Source: an uncultured Pseudomonadota bacterium (GTDB lineage: Bacteria; Myxococcota_A; Polyangia; HGW-17). From it: 23,676 nt of DNA. The DNA is taken from contig CALKWH010000304.1 of assembly GCA_938004375.1 (NCBI GenBank), forward strand, positions 1-23,676. The letters are read 5' to 3'. The stretch's first letter is position 1; each line of letters begins with the position of its first letter. The position numbers were made by a program, and so were the translations under genes. The notes under the pieces are model-generated. The model was not told the origin of the DNA. It searched no databases and was given only the letters and a program-made list of their open reading frames with translations. Below, in pieces: positions 6,740 to 14,678 of this stretch.

Positions 6740-8170
6740 TCACCGCGCGCCCAGGGCCAGCAGCAGGTCGTGGTAGATCAGGTCGCCGAGCAGCTCGCCG
6801 CCCTCGACCGTGATGTGGGTCAGATCGCCGGTGGCCAGGCGGGGCTGGTGCTCGTACCAGCGCACGATGGCGGCCTCGCCGCCCATGGCGGCGTGGGTGT
6901 CGAACCAGGCGCAGCCGGCGGCCAGGGCGGCCTGTCGCTGGAGCCGGGCGATTCGTCGGATGACCGGCAGCGTGCGGTAGCCCCCGGGGTTCTTTTCGAC
7001 CTTGTCGGTGGGACCGACGACCAGGCAGGACATCGGCCGCGCCGCCTTGAGGCGGGCGAACAGGCCGCGGATCACCTCGGGGTAGTCGTCCTCGACGCCG
7101 GTGTCGCTCTCGTTGAGGCCCAACTGGAACGCCACCAGATCAGGGGCGCGGGCGGCGACCTCGGCGCGCAGGTGCTCGTCGGGGAAGGCCGCCCAGTTCT
7201 CGTAGCGCACCCCGGTGAGGCTCACGCCGTCCACGACCACCCCCGCCGCGTCCCGCTCGAGGAAGGCGGCGCCCAGGCGCAGCAGGCCGGCGGTGCGGCT
7301 CTCGAGCTCGACGCTCCGGAACGGCGCCGCGGCCTTGAGGCGGGCGTGCCCCTCCTGGTTCCGCGGCCCGCGGGTGTCCACGAGGCCCAGCTCGCGGCCG
7401 TCGGCGGTGACCGCGAAGGTGGCGCCCTCGGGGTGCCGCAGGAAATGGACCTGCAGCACGTCGGCGACGCCGCCCGCCCGTAACAGGAGGCGCACGGTGT
7501 TGCCCCTCCCCTGGTGCTCGATGGCGATGCCGCCGAAGCCGTAGCGCTTGTCCTTGGACGGATGTCCGATGGGGCACTGGGGCTCCCAGCCCGACGACAG
7601 CCGCAGGGCCACCTGGGTGTGGTAGTGCCAGGAGCGCAGGGGATAGAGCGCGACGTAGCCCGGGCCGCCGTCGCCGAAGGCGCGTTGGAAGCGCTTGCGG
7701 AGCGTGGAGGTGATCTTGTCTCCGGCGGCGATGGAGTCGGCGAAGTAACTGATACGCGTGAGCCCATCGCCTTGACGGGTGGCCTCGAGGCGTTCCCGGA
7801 ACCGCGTCAGCGCGTGGGCGCCGTCGGGGTCGCCGGGCAGGCAGGGGATCGTGAGATGGCCGAAGGTGAGCGGCGTCGCGGGGTCGCGCCGGCAGGGCGG
7901 GACCGGCGCCGCGGCTCCGGTGGCGGTGGTCGTGGTGGGACGCACCGTCAGGGCCCGCTCGGCCGCGGCGATCTCGCCGACCACGTCGGCCGCGTCCGGG
8001 ACCGCGCCGCCCCCGGACGGTCCGCCGGCCCAGAAGGCGGCGAAGGACGGCCAGGGGTTGAACCGGTCCGGCACGACCAGCGACAAGGTAAGAGCAAATA
8101 CTATAAAATAACTGACCAGAAAGGTCTTGCCGAGGAGCGGGACGTCAAGGAGACGAGGTCGGATCGCCAT
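6740..8170 (-). CDS. Membrane-anchored SGNH/GDSL esterase-like protein, partner of the MBOAT protein
   Basis: 476 residues. A single N-terminal transmembrane anchor (about 14-34) is followed by a low-complexity Pro/Thr/Ala linker (60-100) and a periplasmic SGNH-hydrolase fold. Catalytic positions: Ser146 in YFADSIAAGD (block I, with Ala replacing the usual Gly of GDS), Asn353 in QLGLNES (block III), and Asp449 with His452 in GDLTHITVEG (block V). About 200 residues lie between blocks I and III, including a beta-rich stretch (about 200-330) that looks like a nested carbohydrate-binding module, as described for the peptidoglycan O-acetylesterase Ape1. SGNH proteins paired with MBOAT proteins (PatB, AlgX/AlgJ) transfer or remove acetyl groups on glycans; which of these applies here is not decidable. 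The ATG at 8170 follows an AGGGTGGT ribosome-binding site; further-upstream starts would cross a hairpin at 8180-8198 and give an unlikely N-terminus. Confidence 0.88.
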   Translation of the reverse strand: MAIRPRLLDVPLLGKTFLVSYFIVFALTLSLVVPDRFNPWPSFAAFWAGGPSGGGAVPDAADVVGEIAAAERALTVRPTTTTATGAAAPVPPCRRDPATPLTFGHLTIPCLPGDPDGAHALTRFRERLEATRQGDGLTRISYFADSIAAGDKITSTLRKRFQRAFGDGGPGYVALYPLRSWHYHTQVALRLSSGWEPQCPIGHPSKDKRYGFGGIAIEHQGRGNTVRLLLRAGGVADVLQVHFLRHPEGATFAVTADGRELGLVDTRGPRNQEGHARLKAAAPFRSVELESRTAGLLRLGAAFLERDAAGVVVDGVSLTGVRYENWAAFPDEHLRAEVAARAPDLVAFQLGLNESDTGVEDDYPEVIRGLFARLKAARPMSCLVVGPTDKVEKNPGGYRTLPVIRRIARLQRQAALAAGCAWFDTHAAMGGEAAIVRWYEHQPRLATGDLTHITVEGGELLGDLIYHDLLLALGAR

Positions 8171-8179
8171 GGGCACCAC

Positions 8180-8198
8180 CCTGCCGCCGGGCGGCAGG
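8180..8198 (-). other. Leader hairpin just upstream of the SGNH gene
   Basis: CCTGCCGCC-G-GGCGGCAGG is a perfect 9-bp inverted repeat around one base. On the minus-strand transcript it would end about 9 nt before the ATG and abut the ribosome-binding site, so it could modulate translation. The role is inferred. Confidence 0.4.
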
Positions 8199-8350
8199 CC
8201 CCCGGTGCATACCACAGGGGGCGGACCGCCCACAACTGGGGAAAGCGGTCGGGCCGTCGTCCTCCGACCCCGCGCATGCCGCCGGTCGCCGAGGCCCGGT
8301 CCCCGCGGCGGTGCCGGGATTGCAGGAGCGGTGGAAAAACACTCGTTCGC

Positions 8351-8366
8351 TGTGACCTGCGTCACC
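8351..8366. promoter_or_regulatory. CRP/FNR-family type operator
   Basis: TGTGA-CCTGCG-TCACC matches the CRP consensus TGTGA-N6-TCACA at 9 of 10 half-site bases with correct spacing. It is about 180 bp from each of the SGNH start and the predicted beta-barrel promoter, so it could serve either side. No crp-like gene is in the window. Confidence 0.45.
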
Positions 8367-8465
8367 CGGCGCCACCCGCCGTCCACCGAGATCCCGAGAT
8401 CCCGAAAATTTCCTGTGTCCATCGCGTGTTTTCCGGCGAGGCTATGGACCACCACCATACTGCCG

Positions 8466-8479
8466 TGTGCCAGGTCACA
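8466..8479. promoter_or_regulatory. TGTG-N6-CACA palindrome
   Basis: TGTG-CCAGGT-CACA is symmetrical but 2 bp shorter than a CRP site. It lies about 50 bp upstream of the predicted -35 of the beta-barrel gene, a position suitable for an activator. Function is inferred. Confidence 0.25.
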
Positions 8480-8528
8480 ACTCGAAAGGACAGTTTCACC
8501 GGCGCCGGAAAAGGCCGGTGGAATATTC

Positions 8529-8557
8529 TTGACTGCCCATTGGAACTATCCTACACA
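8529..8557 (+). promoter_or_regulatory. Probable sigma-70-like promoter of the beta-barrel/protease operon
   Basis: TTGACT (8529-8534), 17-bp spacer, then TACACA (8552-8557). The -10 is weak against TATAAT but similar to the TACAAG/TACAAA hexamers of other predicted promoters here. An imperfect hairpin (GGTACTTCC 8563-8571 with GGAGTACC 8579-8586) lies in the predicted leader. Confidence 0.4.
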
Positions 8558-8604
8558 AACGGGGTACTTCCCCGCGGTGGAGTACCTTTCAAAGGAGCCC
8601 GATC

Positions 8605-9852
8605 GTGAAGAATCTCAAGGTAATCATTCCGCTTTTCCTCACGCTTCTCGTCGCGCGACCCGGCTGGTCCAAACCCGCTTCCGAGGAAGATATTCCCGAA
8701 GTGGACGAAAACGACACCTCCGTCGAGGTGAAAGAGGACGCCGGCGAGAAGAAATCCGAGAAGCCCCACTGGCAGGGTTTTTCACTCAACCTCGGGCTGG
8801 GCAGCAACCACGTGCTCAACGTCGAGCCCGAGAACGCCAACTGGGTGACCTCGTACTCGATCCGCGCGGGCTGGAAACTGGGGCGCATGCTGTTCTCCGA
8901 GAACAAGCACCTCAAGCCCCTGTCCCTGTCGGCCTCCTTCAGCCTCTCCAACGAAATCATGGGTAACGATCCCCGCTATCGTTCCCAGTATTTCAACAAC
9001 ACGGATTTGTACACCAACAACCTCTCCTACCTCGGCGTCTCCGACTCCCTCCTGAGCCGGGCCGAGGCCGAGGAGCTGGATCGCCGCGTGGACGGCACCC
9101 AGCGCCGCCTGGACTACAGCGACATCAACCTCACGCTGGCCCACGGCAGCATCTTCACGATCCCGGGCGCCAAGATCGACATCTCCGGCTCCATGGGCTT
9201 TCTGATCCCGCTGTCCCTGACCTCCCAGAACGCGGGACTGAACACCAAGTGGGACACCACCCTGAACTTCTCCCGCGGCTTCAAGGTCGCCGGGCGCGAC
9301 CTCAGCGTGTCCTACAGCCTCGGGTTCACCTACTACTTTTATAAGTACAAGACCTCGACGATCGCGCACATGAGCGAGCCGATCACGGTCAACGGCATCG
9401 AATACGATACCATGGAGAACGAGTCCATCAGCCGCACCAACGAGTTCGGCTTCACGAACATGTTCTCGGTGGACTTCTCCCCGATGAAGAAACTCAACCT
9501 GTCCCTGGGTTACGGCCTGCTGACCCTGCGCTCCCAGTCGTTCGACAACTGCCTGTACACCACGCCCAGCGGCGAGGTCATCGACGTGTGCGCCACGACC
9601 AACGACGTGCGCGGCTACGATCCGGGCGCCCGCGGCCGCCGCGATTTCCAGATGTTCTCGGCCGGGGCCACCTATCAGGTCCTCGACTACCTGACCCTGG
9701 GCCTCTCGCTGTCGACCTTCACGCCGCAGTTGAAGCCCAACACCGAGGAGTACCAGCAACCCTTCCTCAGTTTCGATCGCAACAACTACAGTTCCATCAT
9801 GTTTAACGTCAGTTATTCTGTTGACGGTTTTTATAACAAGGTAATGAAGTAA
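8605..9852 (+). CDS. Outer-membrane beta-barrel protein
   Basis: 415 residues, GTG start with AGGAG 7 nt upstream. A type I signal peptide (MKNLKVIIPLFLTLLVARPGWS) is followed by a very acidic linker (about 24-52) and then alternating amphipathic strands separated by polar loops to the end, for example LSVSYSLGFTYYFYKY and FMFNV-like SSIMFNVSYSVDGFYNK, typical of a transmembrane beta-barrel. One loop carries two cysteines 14 residues apart (NCLYTTPSGEVIDVC), a possible surface disulfide. The C-terminus is not the canonical terminal Phe. No specific family is recognised; it could be a porin, transporter or anchoring barrel. It is 25 bp upstream of the lipoprotein metalloprotease gene, with no terminator between, so the two form an operon and may form a surface complex. 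Codon use is strongly biased to C-ending codons, as in highly expressed genes. Confidence 0.82.
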   Translation: MKNLKVIIPLFLTLLVARPGWSKPASEEDIPEVDENDTSVEVKEDAGEKKSEKPHWQGFSLNLGLGSNHVLNVEPENANWVTSYSIRAGWKLGRMLFSENKHLKPLSLSASFSLSNEIMGNDPRYRSQYFNNTDLYTNNLSYLGVSDSLLSRAEAEELDRRVDGTQRRLDYSDINLTLAHGSIFTIPGAKIDISGSMGFLIPLSLTSQNAGLNTKWDTTLNFSRGFKVAGRDLSVSYSLGFTYYFYKYKTSTIAHMSEPITVNGIEYDTMENESISRTNEFGFTNMFSVDFSPMKKLNLSLGYGLLTLRSQSFDNCLYTTPSGEVIDVCATTNDVRGYDPGARGRRDFQMFSAGATYQVLDYLTLGLSLSTFTPQLKPNTEEYQQPFLSFDRNNYSSIMFNVSYSVDGFYNKVMK

Positions 9853-9877
9853 CCCAGGAATCGGAGGTAACGTCAAG

Positions 9878-12800
9878 ATGCTTCACAACCGCAAACTCAT
9901 CACGACAATGCTCATCGCCATGTTCATGGTGGCCCTGGGCTGCGCCGAGGAGCGCCCGCCGCGCTCCTACGTGCAGCCGCACGTGCTCGCCAAAACCGAC
10001 TTCACCGGGGAGTGGTACTACGCCCCCACCGTGGTCGACGTGGGCTTCGCGTCCACGGTGACCTTCATCGGTGAGACCTCGATGGACGTCGCCATCATCA
10101 AGTGGGACATCCAGGAGGACACCATCCTGGCCCGCCTGGCCTATGACCGCATCACCGGCGCCGAGGCCTCCAGCCACGAAGACTGGAAGGGCGAGGTCAT
10201 CGGAGCGTGGGGCATCTCGCACTTCGACATCATCCGGGACTACAACGCCTCCACGGGTGAAGAGACCAACATCATCCGCGAGACCACGGAGCGCCCCTGG
10301 TACCAGCGCGAGTTCATGCGCATCGACTGGTCCCGGAACAAGTCCACCTCGTGGGCGATGTTCTGGACGCACGTGATCAAGGTCGACTCGGCCTCGTACA
10401 ACGTGACCGATCCCAACAGCCCGTACTATCCCAAGTACGTGCGCAACGACAAGAACGAGTTGACCTACATCGAGGTCACCGACAACATCATCATGGCCCC
10501 CGAGATGCGCTCCCTGGACGGCTGGGACTTCATGGGCCTGACCGCGATCCCGGACTGCTTCTTCTACGGCACGTCCACCTCCTGCAACGCCTCGCAGATC
10601 ATGATGCGCCACGCGTTCCGCAAGAAGGACCCGAACAACGAGTACGCGCCGCACCTGTACACCCAGCGCGAGCACGACCGCTTCGGTTTCTTCATGTCCA
10701 ACCGCCTGACGTACAACCGTCAGTACGGCATCCTGATCCAGCAGCTCAAGCAGTTCGCCAACAAGTGGAACTTCTTCAACGAGACGTTCGAGAAGGCCGA
10801 CTCCGAGACCGAGGCCCGGAACTTCGCCGACACCGAGAAGCATCAGGAGATCAACGGCGAACGGTTCACTTGCCCCGGCGGCGGCCAGCCCTGCCGTTAT
10901 CTTGACGACAACTCCAAGGTCTACATCATGGGCTTCCGCGTGTATCAGAACTCGGACGTCCTGGCCGACGAGCGCTCGCTGGTCCACTGCCCGGGCGACA
11001 ACGACGACTACGGCAAGCCGCGCCCCTGCTTCTACAAGGACGACGGCATGGTCTACGTGGCCCGCAACGACGCGTGGCTCGAGAACCGTGAGATGGCCGA
11101 GCCCGTGCAGTTGCGCTACGCCGACCGCACCATGCGCCCGATCGTGTACTACGCCAACTCCACGACCCCGGACTCCATCGCCCATTGGGAGCTCGACGCC
11201 CAGGGGAACCCCACCGGCAACGTGACCGGCCCCCTCATGCACGTCATCGACGACTGGGCCACCACCCACAACGCCTGGCTCGACTTCCTGAAGGTCGATC
11301 GCCGGCTTGCCGAGGGCCGCGAATCCCAGTCCGTCGTGCTTTGCCCGTACGTCGCCAAGGATGACGAGCGCACCTGGTACGCCTACGGCTCCAACCGCCA
11401 GATCGTCTGCGAGAAGGACGTCCGCCTCGGCGACATCCGCTTCCCGCAGGTCGTGTGGGTGGACGCCCCGCAGCAGTCCTCCCCGCTGGGCTACGGCCCG
11501 CCGCTGCCGGATCCCCTGACCGGTGAGTCCATTTCCATGGTCGCCAACATCTACGGCGCCGCCCTGGATTCTTATGCCGCCTACACCCGCGACGTCGTCC
11601 GCCTGCTCACCGATCCGGACTTCGTGTGGGACGACTACCTGCTCGGCGACTACATGGCCGCCTGGGGCAACATGCATTGGGAAGGCGTGAAGGGCAAGTC
11701 CCTCACCGGCCGCCTGAACAACAACAAGTTCAACTGGCAGCGCACCGGTCAGGCCTGGAGCCAGGACCGCATCCGCCGCCTGTTCCGCAACATGGACACC
11801 TCCTGGTCCCACGGCCTGGCCCCCGAGGCCCCGCTGGTGCTCAACCAGGGTGACGCCGCCTTCCGCAACTCCCTGAGCCGCCGCATGAAGGCCCTCGAGG
11901 TCTCCGGCGCCCTGGGCGACGGCACCGGCTTCTATCCCGGCTACAGCCGCCTGAACCGCCTGCGCAACACGCCCATCGAGGATCGCCTGATGACCCGCGA
12001 CGTGCTGCTGTCCTCGGCCTCCACGCTGCAGGCCGCCGGCTACGATCCCATGACCGTCGACGCCGGCTCTTTGCCCTACGGCTCCGAGATCCGCGCCAAG
12101 GTCTCCCCGTTGACCACCCTGAACCGCAAGTACGCCAAGGCCATCAGCGACCTCAAGTACAAGCACTTCGCCCAGAAGGGCTGCGTGATGTACACCGAGT
12201 TCGCCCCCTTCGAGGATCCCGCCACCTACGGTATCGCCAAGCAGATGCTCGAGACCCACTGCGGTGGCTCCTGGGATGACGGCCAGGGCGGTTGGGACTG
12301 CGGCGAGAAGATCTACCAGGCCTTGCGCGCCGAGGTCTACGTGGGCACGACCATCCACGAGATGGGCCACAACATGGGCCTGCGCCACAACTTCAAGGGC
12401 TCCTACGACGCGCTGAACTTCTACGACGAGTATTGGGACATCCGCAACCATGACGGCACGGCCGGTCCGCGCACGTCCGACCCCATCACGCAGTACGAGA
12501 TCGAGAACCGCCTCGAGGACTACGCCTACACCTCCATCATGGACTACGGCGCCAAGTTCAACTCCGACTTCATGAAGCTCGGCCGTTACGACAAGGCCGC
12601 CATCAACTACGGCTATGCCGGCATGCGCCAGGTCTTCAAAAACGTGGGTTCCGATCTCGCCGGCTTGAGCGCGGTGCAGAACTTCTCCGAGTGGGGCTGG
12701 CCGACCGCCATGCTGTTCACCAGCACCATCGAGGCCGTGCACTACACCCGTTTCCAGAACTTTGCCGACCTCAGCGAAGACAACCGCGATTGGGTCCCGA

Positions 12801-14236
12801 ACAACTGGATCGTTCAGGCGACGGATGACCTGCGCGCCACCGATACCCGTCTCGATCCGACGGGCAGTGCCCGCCTGATGATCCCCTACGCCCACTGCTC
12901 CGACGAGTTCCGCCAGAGCCAGCTCGGTTGCAACTACTTCGACAAGGGCGCCGACCTGTACGAGATCTCCAAGGCCCTCGAGGAGATGTACGAAGAATAC
13001 TACGTGTTCAACAACTTCTCCCGCGGCCGCTACACCTGGGGCTGGAACGAAGGCTCCTACATGGGCCGCATCATGGAGCGCTACTTCGAGGTCCCGACCA
13101 ACCACGTGCAGTACTACGCCCTGTACCTGGGCATCTTCCAGGACCAGATCGGCCCGCAGCTGAACGGCGACGTGTGGGTCGAGGACTTCTTCACCGACCC
13201 GGCCAACGGCTGGGGCTTCTGGACCGCCGCGGTGGCCGACATCTTCTCGTGGTTCACCCGCGTCATGACCATGCCCTCCCCGGGCTGGTACGACACCTTC
13301 ACCGGCCCCAACGGAGAGACCTTCTTCAAGCAGTCCGATGAGACCGGCGAGTACTGCGGCACCACCGGCCCCGGCACCACCTGCCAGTTCCTCGTGCCCC
13401 TCATCGGCGGCAAGTTCATCGACGACTCCTGGGACTGGGACTACGGCTACGAGTGGTACATGAAGATCACCCGTCGTGGCCAGTTCTACGACCGCCCGCT
13501 GGCGATCCAGTCGCTCGCGACCGCCGAGAACAACTTCATGGGTCGCGACACCCAGGAGGACAAGCGCCAGTACACGATCAACTTCGCCCGCCTGTTCCCC
13601 AACCAGATCATGGACTTCTTCGGCGGCATCCAGACCAACGACTTCGCCCGCATCGCCCCGGCGTTCTGCGGCACCGAGACCGTGGGTGACCAGGAGCACG
13701 TCGCCATCATCGAGCACCCGTACGCGGCCGACCTCGACGCCCCGCGCTGCTCCACCACGGGCGGCACCTTCCAGGGCCTGATCTATCCGAACAACACCTT
13801 CACCATCCAGTTGTACTCGGCCGTCCTGGGCATGGCCATGTTCCCGATGAACTACAGCCAGGCCTTCATCGACAAGTCCCGCATCTACGTCCGCGGCGAG
13901 GGCGAGGGCATCGACTTCTCCCACGTCGACCCGGCCATGATCACCGAGTTCGAGGATCCGATCTCCCACAAGATCTTCGTGACCCTGCGTTACGACGACG
14001 CCGTGCAGAACGGCTCGACCTTCAAGATCTCCATGGGCGCCCGCATGCTCGACTACGCCGCCGACCTGCTGGTCCGCTATGAGGACGCGCAGGACGCCTA
14101 CGACACCACCCCGACCGACGCCAATTACAACGCCCTCCAGGTGGCCAAGCGCCACTACATCAACTTCATCGACAACCTGGAGATGGTCCGCGGCCTGACC
14201 CGCATGCTCGAGTGGGCCGACTACTCCGACATGTAG
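9878..14236 (+). CDS. Giant zinc-dependent metalloprotease lipoprotein (DUF4953/DUF5117-like metzincin)
   Basis: 1452 residues. ATG at 9878 with GGAGG 10 nt upstream. The lipoprotein signal ends VALGC (lipidated Cys22, Ala at +2, predicted outer-membrane sorting). The zinc site is HEMGHNMGLRH at 827-837 (ligands His827, His831, His837; catalytic Glu828), followed by NF, as in the zinc-dependent metalloprotease family carrying DUF4953. A likely Met-turn is SIMDYG with Met888. The family is usually about 800-900 residues, so this one carries several hundred extra residues on the N-terminal side, Trp/Tyr/Asp-rich and with scattered cysteines suitable for disulfides. It is the second gene of the operon with the beta-barrel protein and ends at a strong terminator. 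Extreme codon bias suggests high expression. It probably degrades extracellular or surface proteins; the substrate is unknown. Confidence 0.9.
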   Translation: MLHNRKLITTMLIAMFMVALGCAEERPPRSYVQPHVLAKTDFTGEWYYAPTVVDVGFASTVTFIGETSMDVAIIKWDIQEDTILARLAYDRITGAEASSHEDWKGEVIGAWGISHFDIIRDYNASTGEETNIIRETTERPWYQREFMRIDWSRNKSTSWAMFWTHVIKVDSASYNVTDPNSPYYPKYVRNDKNELTYIEVTDNIIMAPEMRSLDGWDFMGLTAIPDCFFYGTSTSCNASQIMMRHAFRKKDPNNEYAPHLYTQREHDRFGFFMSNRLTYNRQYGILIQQLKQFANKWNFFNETFEKADSETEARNFADTEKHQEINGERFTCPGGGQPCRYLDDNSKVYIMGFRVYQNSDVLADERSLVHCPGDNDDYGKPRPCFYKDDGMVYVARNDAWLENREMAEPVQLRYADRTMRPIVYYANSTTPDSIAHWELDAQGNPTGNVTGPLMHVIDDWATTHNAWLDFLKVDRRLAEGRESQSVVLCPYVAKDDERTWYAYGSNRQIVCEKDVRLGDIRFPQVVWVDAPQQSSPLGYGPPLPDPLTGESISMVANIYGAALDSYAAYTRDVVRLLTDPDFVWDDYLLGDYMAAWGNMHWEGVKGKSLTGRLNNNKFNWQRTGQAWSQDRIRRLFRNMDTSWSHGLAPEAPLVLNQGDAAFRNSLSRRMKALEVSGALGDGTGFYPGYSRLNRLRNTPIEDRLMTRDVLLSSASTLQAAGYDPMTVDAGSLPYGSEIRAKVSPLTTLNRKYAKAISDLKYKHFAQKGCVMYTEFAPFEDPATYGIAKQMLETHCGGSWDDGQGGWDCGEKIYQALRAEVYVGTTIHEMGHNMGLRHNFKGSYDALNFYDEYWDIRNHDGTAGPRTSDPITQYEIENRLEDYAYTSIMDYGAKFNSDFMKLGRYDKAAINYGYAGMRQVFKNVGSDLAGLSAVQNFSEWGWPTAMLFTSTIEAVHYTRFQNFADLSEDNRDWVPNNWIVQATDDLRATDTRLDPTGSARLMIPYAHCSDEFRQSQLGCNYFDKGADLYEISKALEEMYEEYYVFNNFSRGRYTWGWNEGSYMGRIMERYFEVPTNHVQYYALYLGIFQDQIGPQLNGDVWVEDFFTDPANGWGFWTAAVADIFSWFTRVMTMPSPGWYDTFTGPNGETFFKQSDETGEYCGTTGPGTTCQFLVPLIGGKFIDDSWDWDYGYEWYMKITRRGQFYDRPLAIQSLATAENNFMGRDTQEDKRQYTINFARLFPNQIMDFFGGIQTNDFARIAPAFCGTETVGDQEHVAIIEHPYAADLDAPRCSTTGGTFQGLIYPNNTFTIQLYSAVLGMAMFPMNYSQAFIDKSRIYVRGEGEGIDFSHVDPAMITEFEDPISHKIFVTLRYDDAVQNGSTFKISMGARMLDYAADLLVRYEDAQDAYDTTPTDANYNALQVAKRHYINFIDNLEMVRGLTRMLEWADYSDM

Positions 14237-14247
14237 CTCCGTTCCCG

Positions 14248-14279
14248 GCGGGGGAGGCGATCCCTCCCCCGCTTTTTTT
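14248..14279 (+). terminator. Intrinsic terminator of the protease operon
   Basis: A perfect 10-bp GC-rich stem (14248-14257 with 14263-14272), a 5-nt loop CGATC, then seven T (14273-14279). It begins 11 nt after the stop codon. A run of ten C follows directly at 14280-14289. Confidence 0.95.
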
Positions 14280-14384
14280 CCCCCCCCCCAATGAAAACTG
14301 TCAATCGGCCAGACGCCGGACTGGACAGGGCGACCGAGTTCTGATTTATATGGACAACCGAATTGAAGCCTGATCCGCCGGAAC

Positions 14385-14430
14385 GAATTCTCGATTTCGA
14401 TTTCGATTTCGATTTCGACCTTGAGAATTC
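14385..14430. repeat. 8-bp inverted repeats bracketing the first hexamer array
   Basis: GAATTCTC (14385-14392) and GAGAATTC (14423-14430) flank the array at 14392-14415. They could mark the borders of an inserted unit, or allow a stem with the array looped out. Confidence 0.6.
14392..14415 (+). repeat. Hexanucleotide array (CGATTT)4
   Basis: Four perfect CGATTT units, the same unit as at 1-42 in another phase. Together with 14509-14532 it forms a perfect 24-bp inverted repeat. Confidence 0.9.
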
Positions 14431-14508
14431 AAAGAACCAAATAAAACTGAGGTTCATTATTCCGCTAAGAGACCGGTTCCCCCGGTCGCCCGGCCTCCTC
14501 TCCAGTCC

Positions 14509-14532
14509 AAATCGAAATCGAAATCGAAATCG
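14509..14532 (-). repeat. Hexanucleotide array (AAATCG)4, inverted copy
   Basis: Four perfect AAATCG units, the exact reverse complement of 14392-14415, separated from it by 93 bp. Confidence 0.9.
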
Positions 14533-14625
14533 GGGTCAATCCAGACGGTGACGATGACGGTGGACGCTATGCAAAGTGGACTGGGATTCAGAACTCGACT
14601 GCCCTGCCGGGCGGGAATTCCCCGG

Positions 14626-14654
14626 TTGACCAAACGCCCGATTCGCCGTACAAA
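14626..14654 (+). promoter_or_regulatory. Sigma-70-like promoter of the M20 hydrolase cluster
   Basis: TTGACC (14626-14631), exactly 17 bp, then TACAAA (14649-14654). The expected start is near 14661, just before AGGAGG (14665-14670). Confidence 0.55.
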
Positions 14655-14678
14655 GGTCTTTCTCAGGAGGTTTGAACG

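Larger units (their letters stand above)
8171..8604. other. Divergent intergenic regulatory region (434 bp)
   Basis: Non-coding spacer between the minus-strand SGNH gene and the plus-strand beta-barrel gene. It contains a 9-bp inverted repeat (8180-8198), a GGGCGG-A-CCGCCC palindrome (8219-8231), a CRP-type site (8351-8366), a tandem CGAGATCC duplication (8387-8402), a TGTG-N6-CACA palindrome (8466-8479), a probable promoter (8529-8557) and a leader hairpin (8563-8586). No convincing promoter for the SGNH gene was found. Confidence 0.7.
14280..14678. other. AT-richer intergenic spacer with inverted hexamer blocks
   Basis: About 400 bp without a credible gene. Holds a C10 tract (14280-14289), two hexamer arrays in opposite orientation, an 8-bp inverted repeat around the first array, a small hairpin between the arrays (GACCGG 14471-14476 with CCGGTC 14482-14487) and a promoter for the M20 gene. 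Confidence 0.8.

Noticed and set aside
5477..7483. A 668-codon plus-strand open frame across the MBOAT and SGNH genes
   Set aside because: It spans two well-supported minus-strand genes and their junction, and translates to compositionally biased sequence.
9809..14155. A 1448-codon open frame antisense to the metalloprotease gene
   Set aside because: It mirrors the strong codon bias of the real gene: codons whose complement is a stop (TTA, CTA, TCA) are avoided. Its product is low-complexity Val/Gly/His/Glu-rich, and it has no credible start context.
14392..14532. CRISPR array
   Set aside because: Units are 6 bp, contiguous, with no spacers, and no cas genes are present.
14363..14551. A 62-codon ORF encoding a DFDFDFDF run
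   Set aside because: The Asp-Phe repeat is only the translation of the hexamer array. No ribosome-binding site or conserved features.
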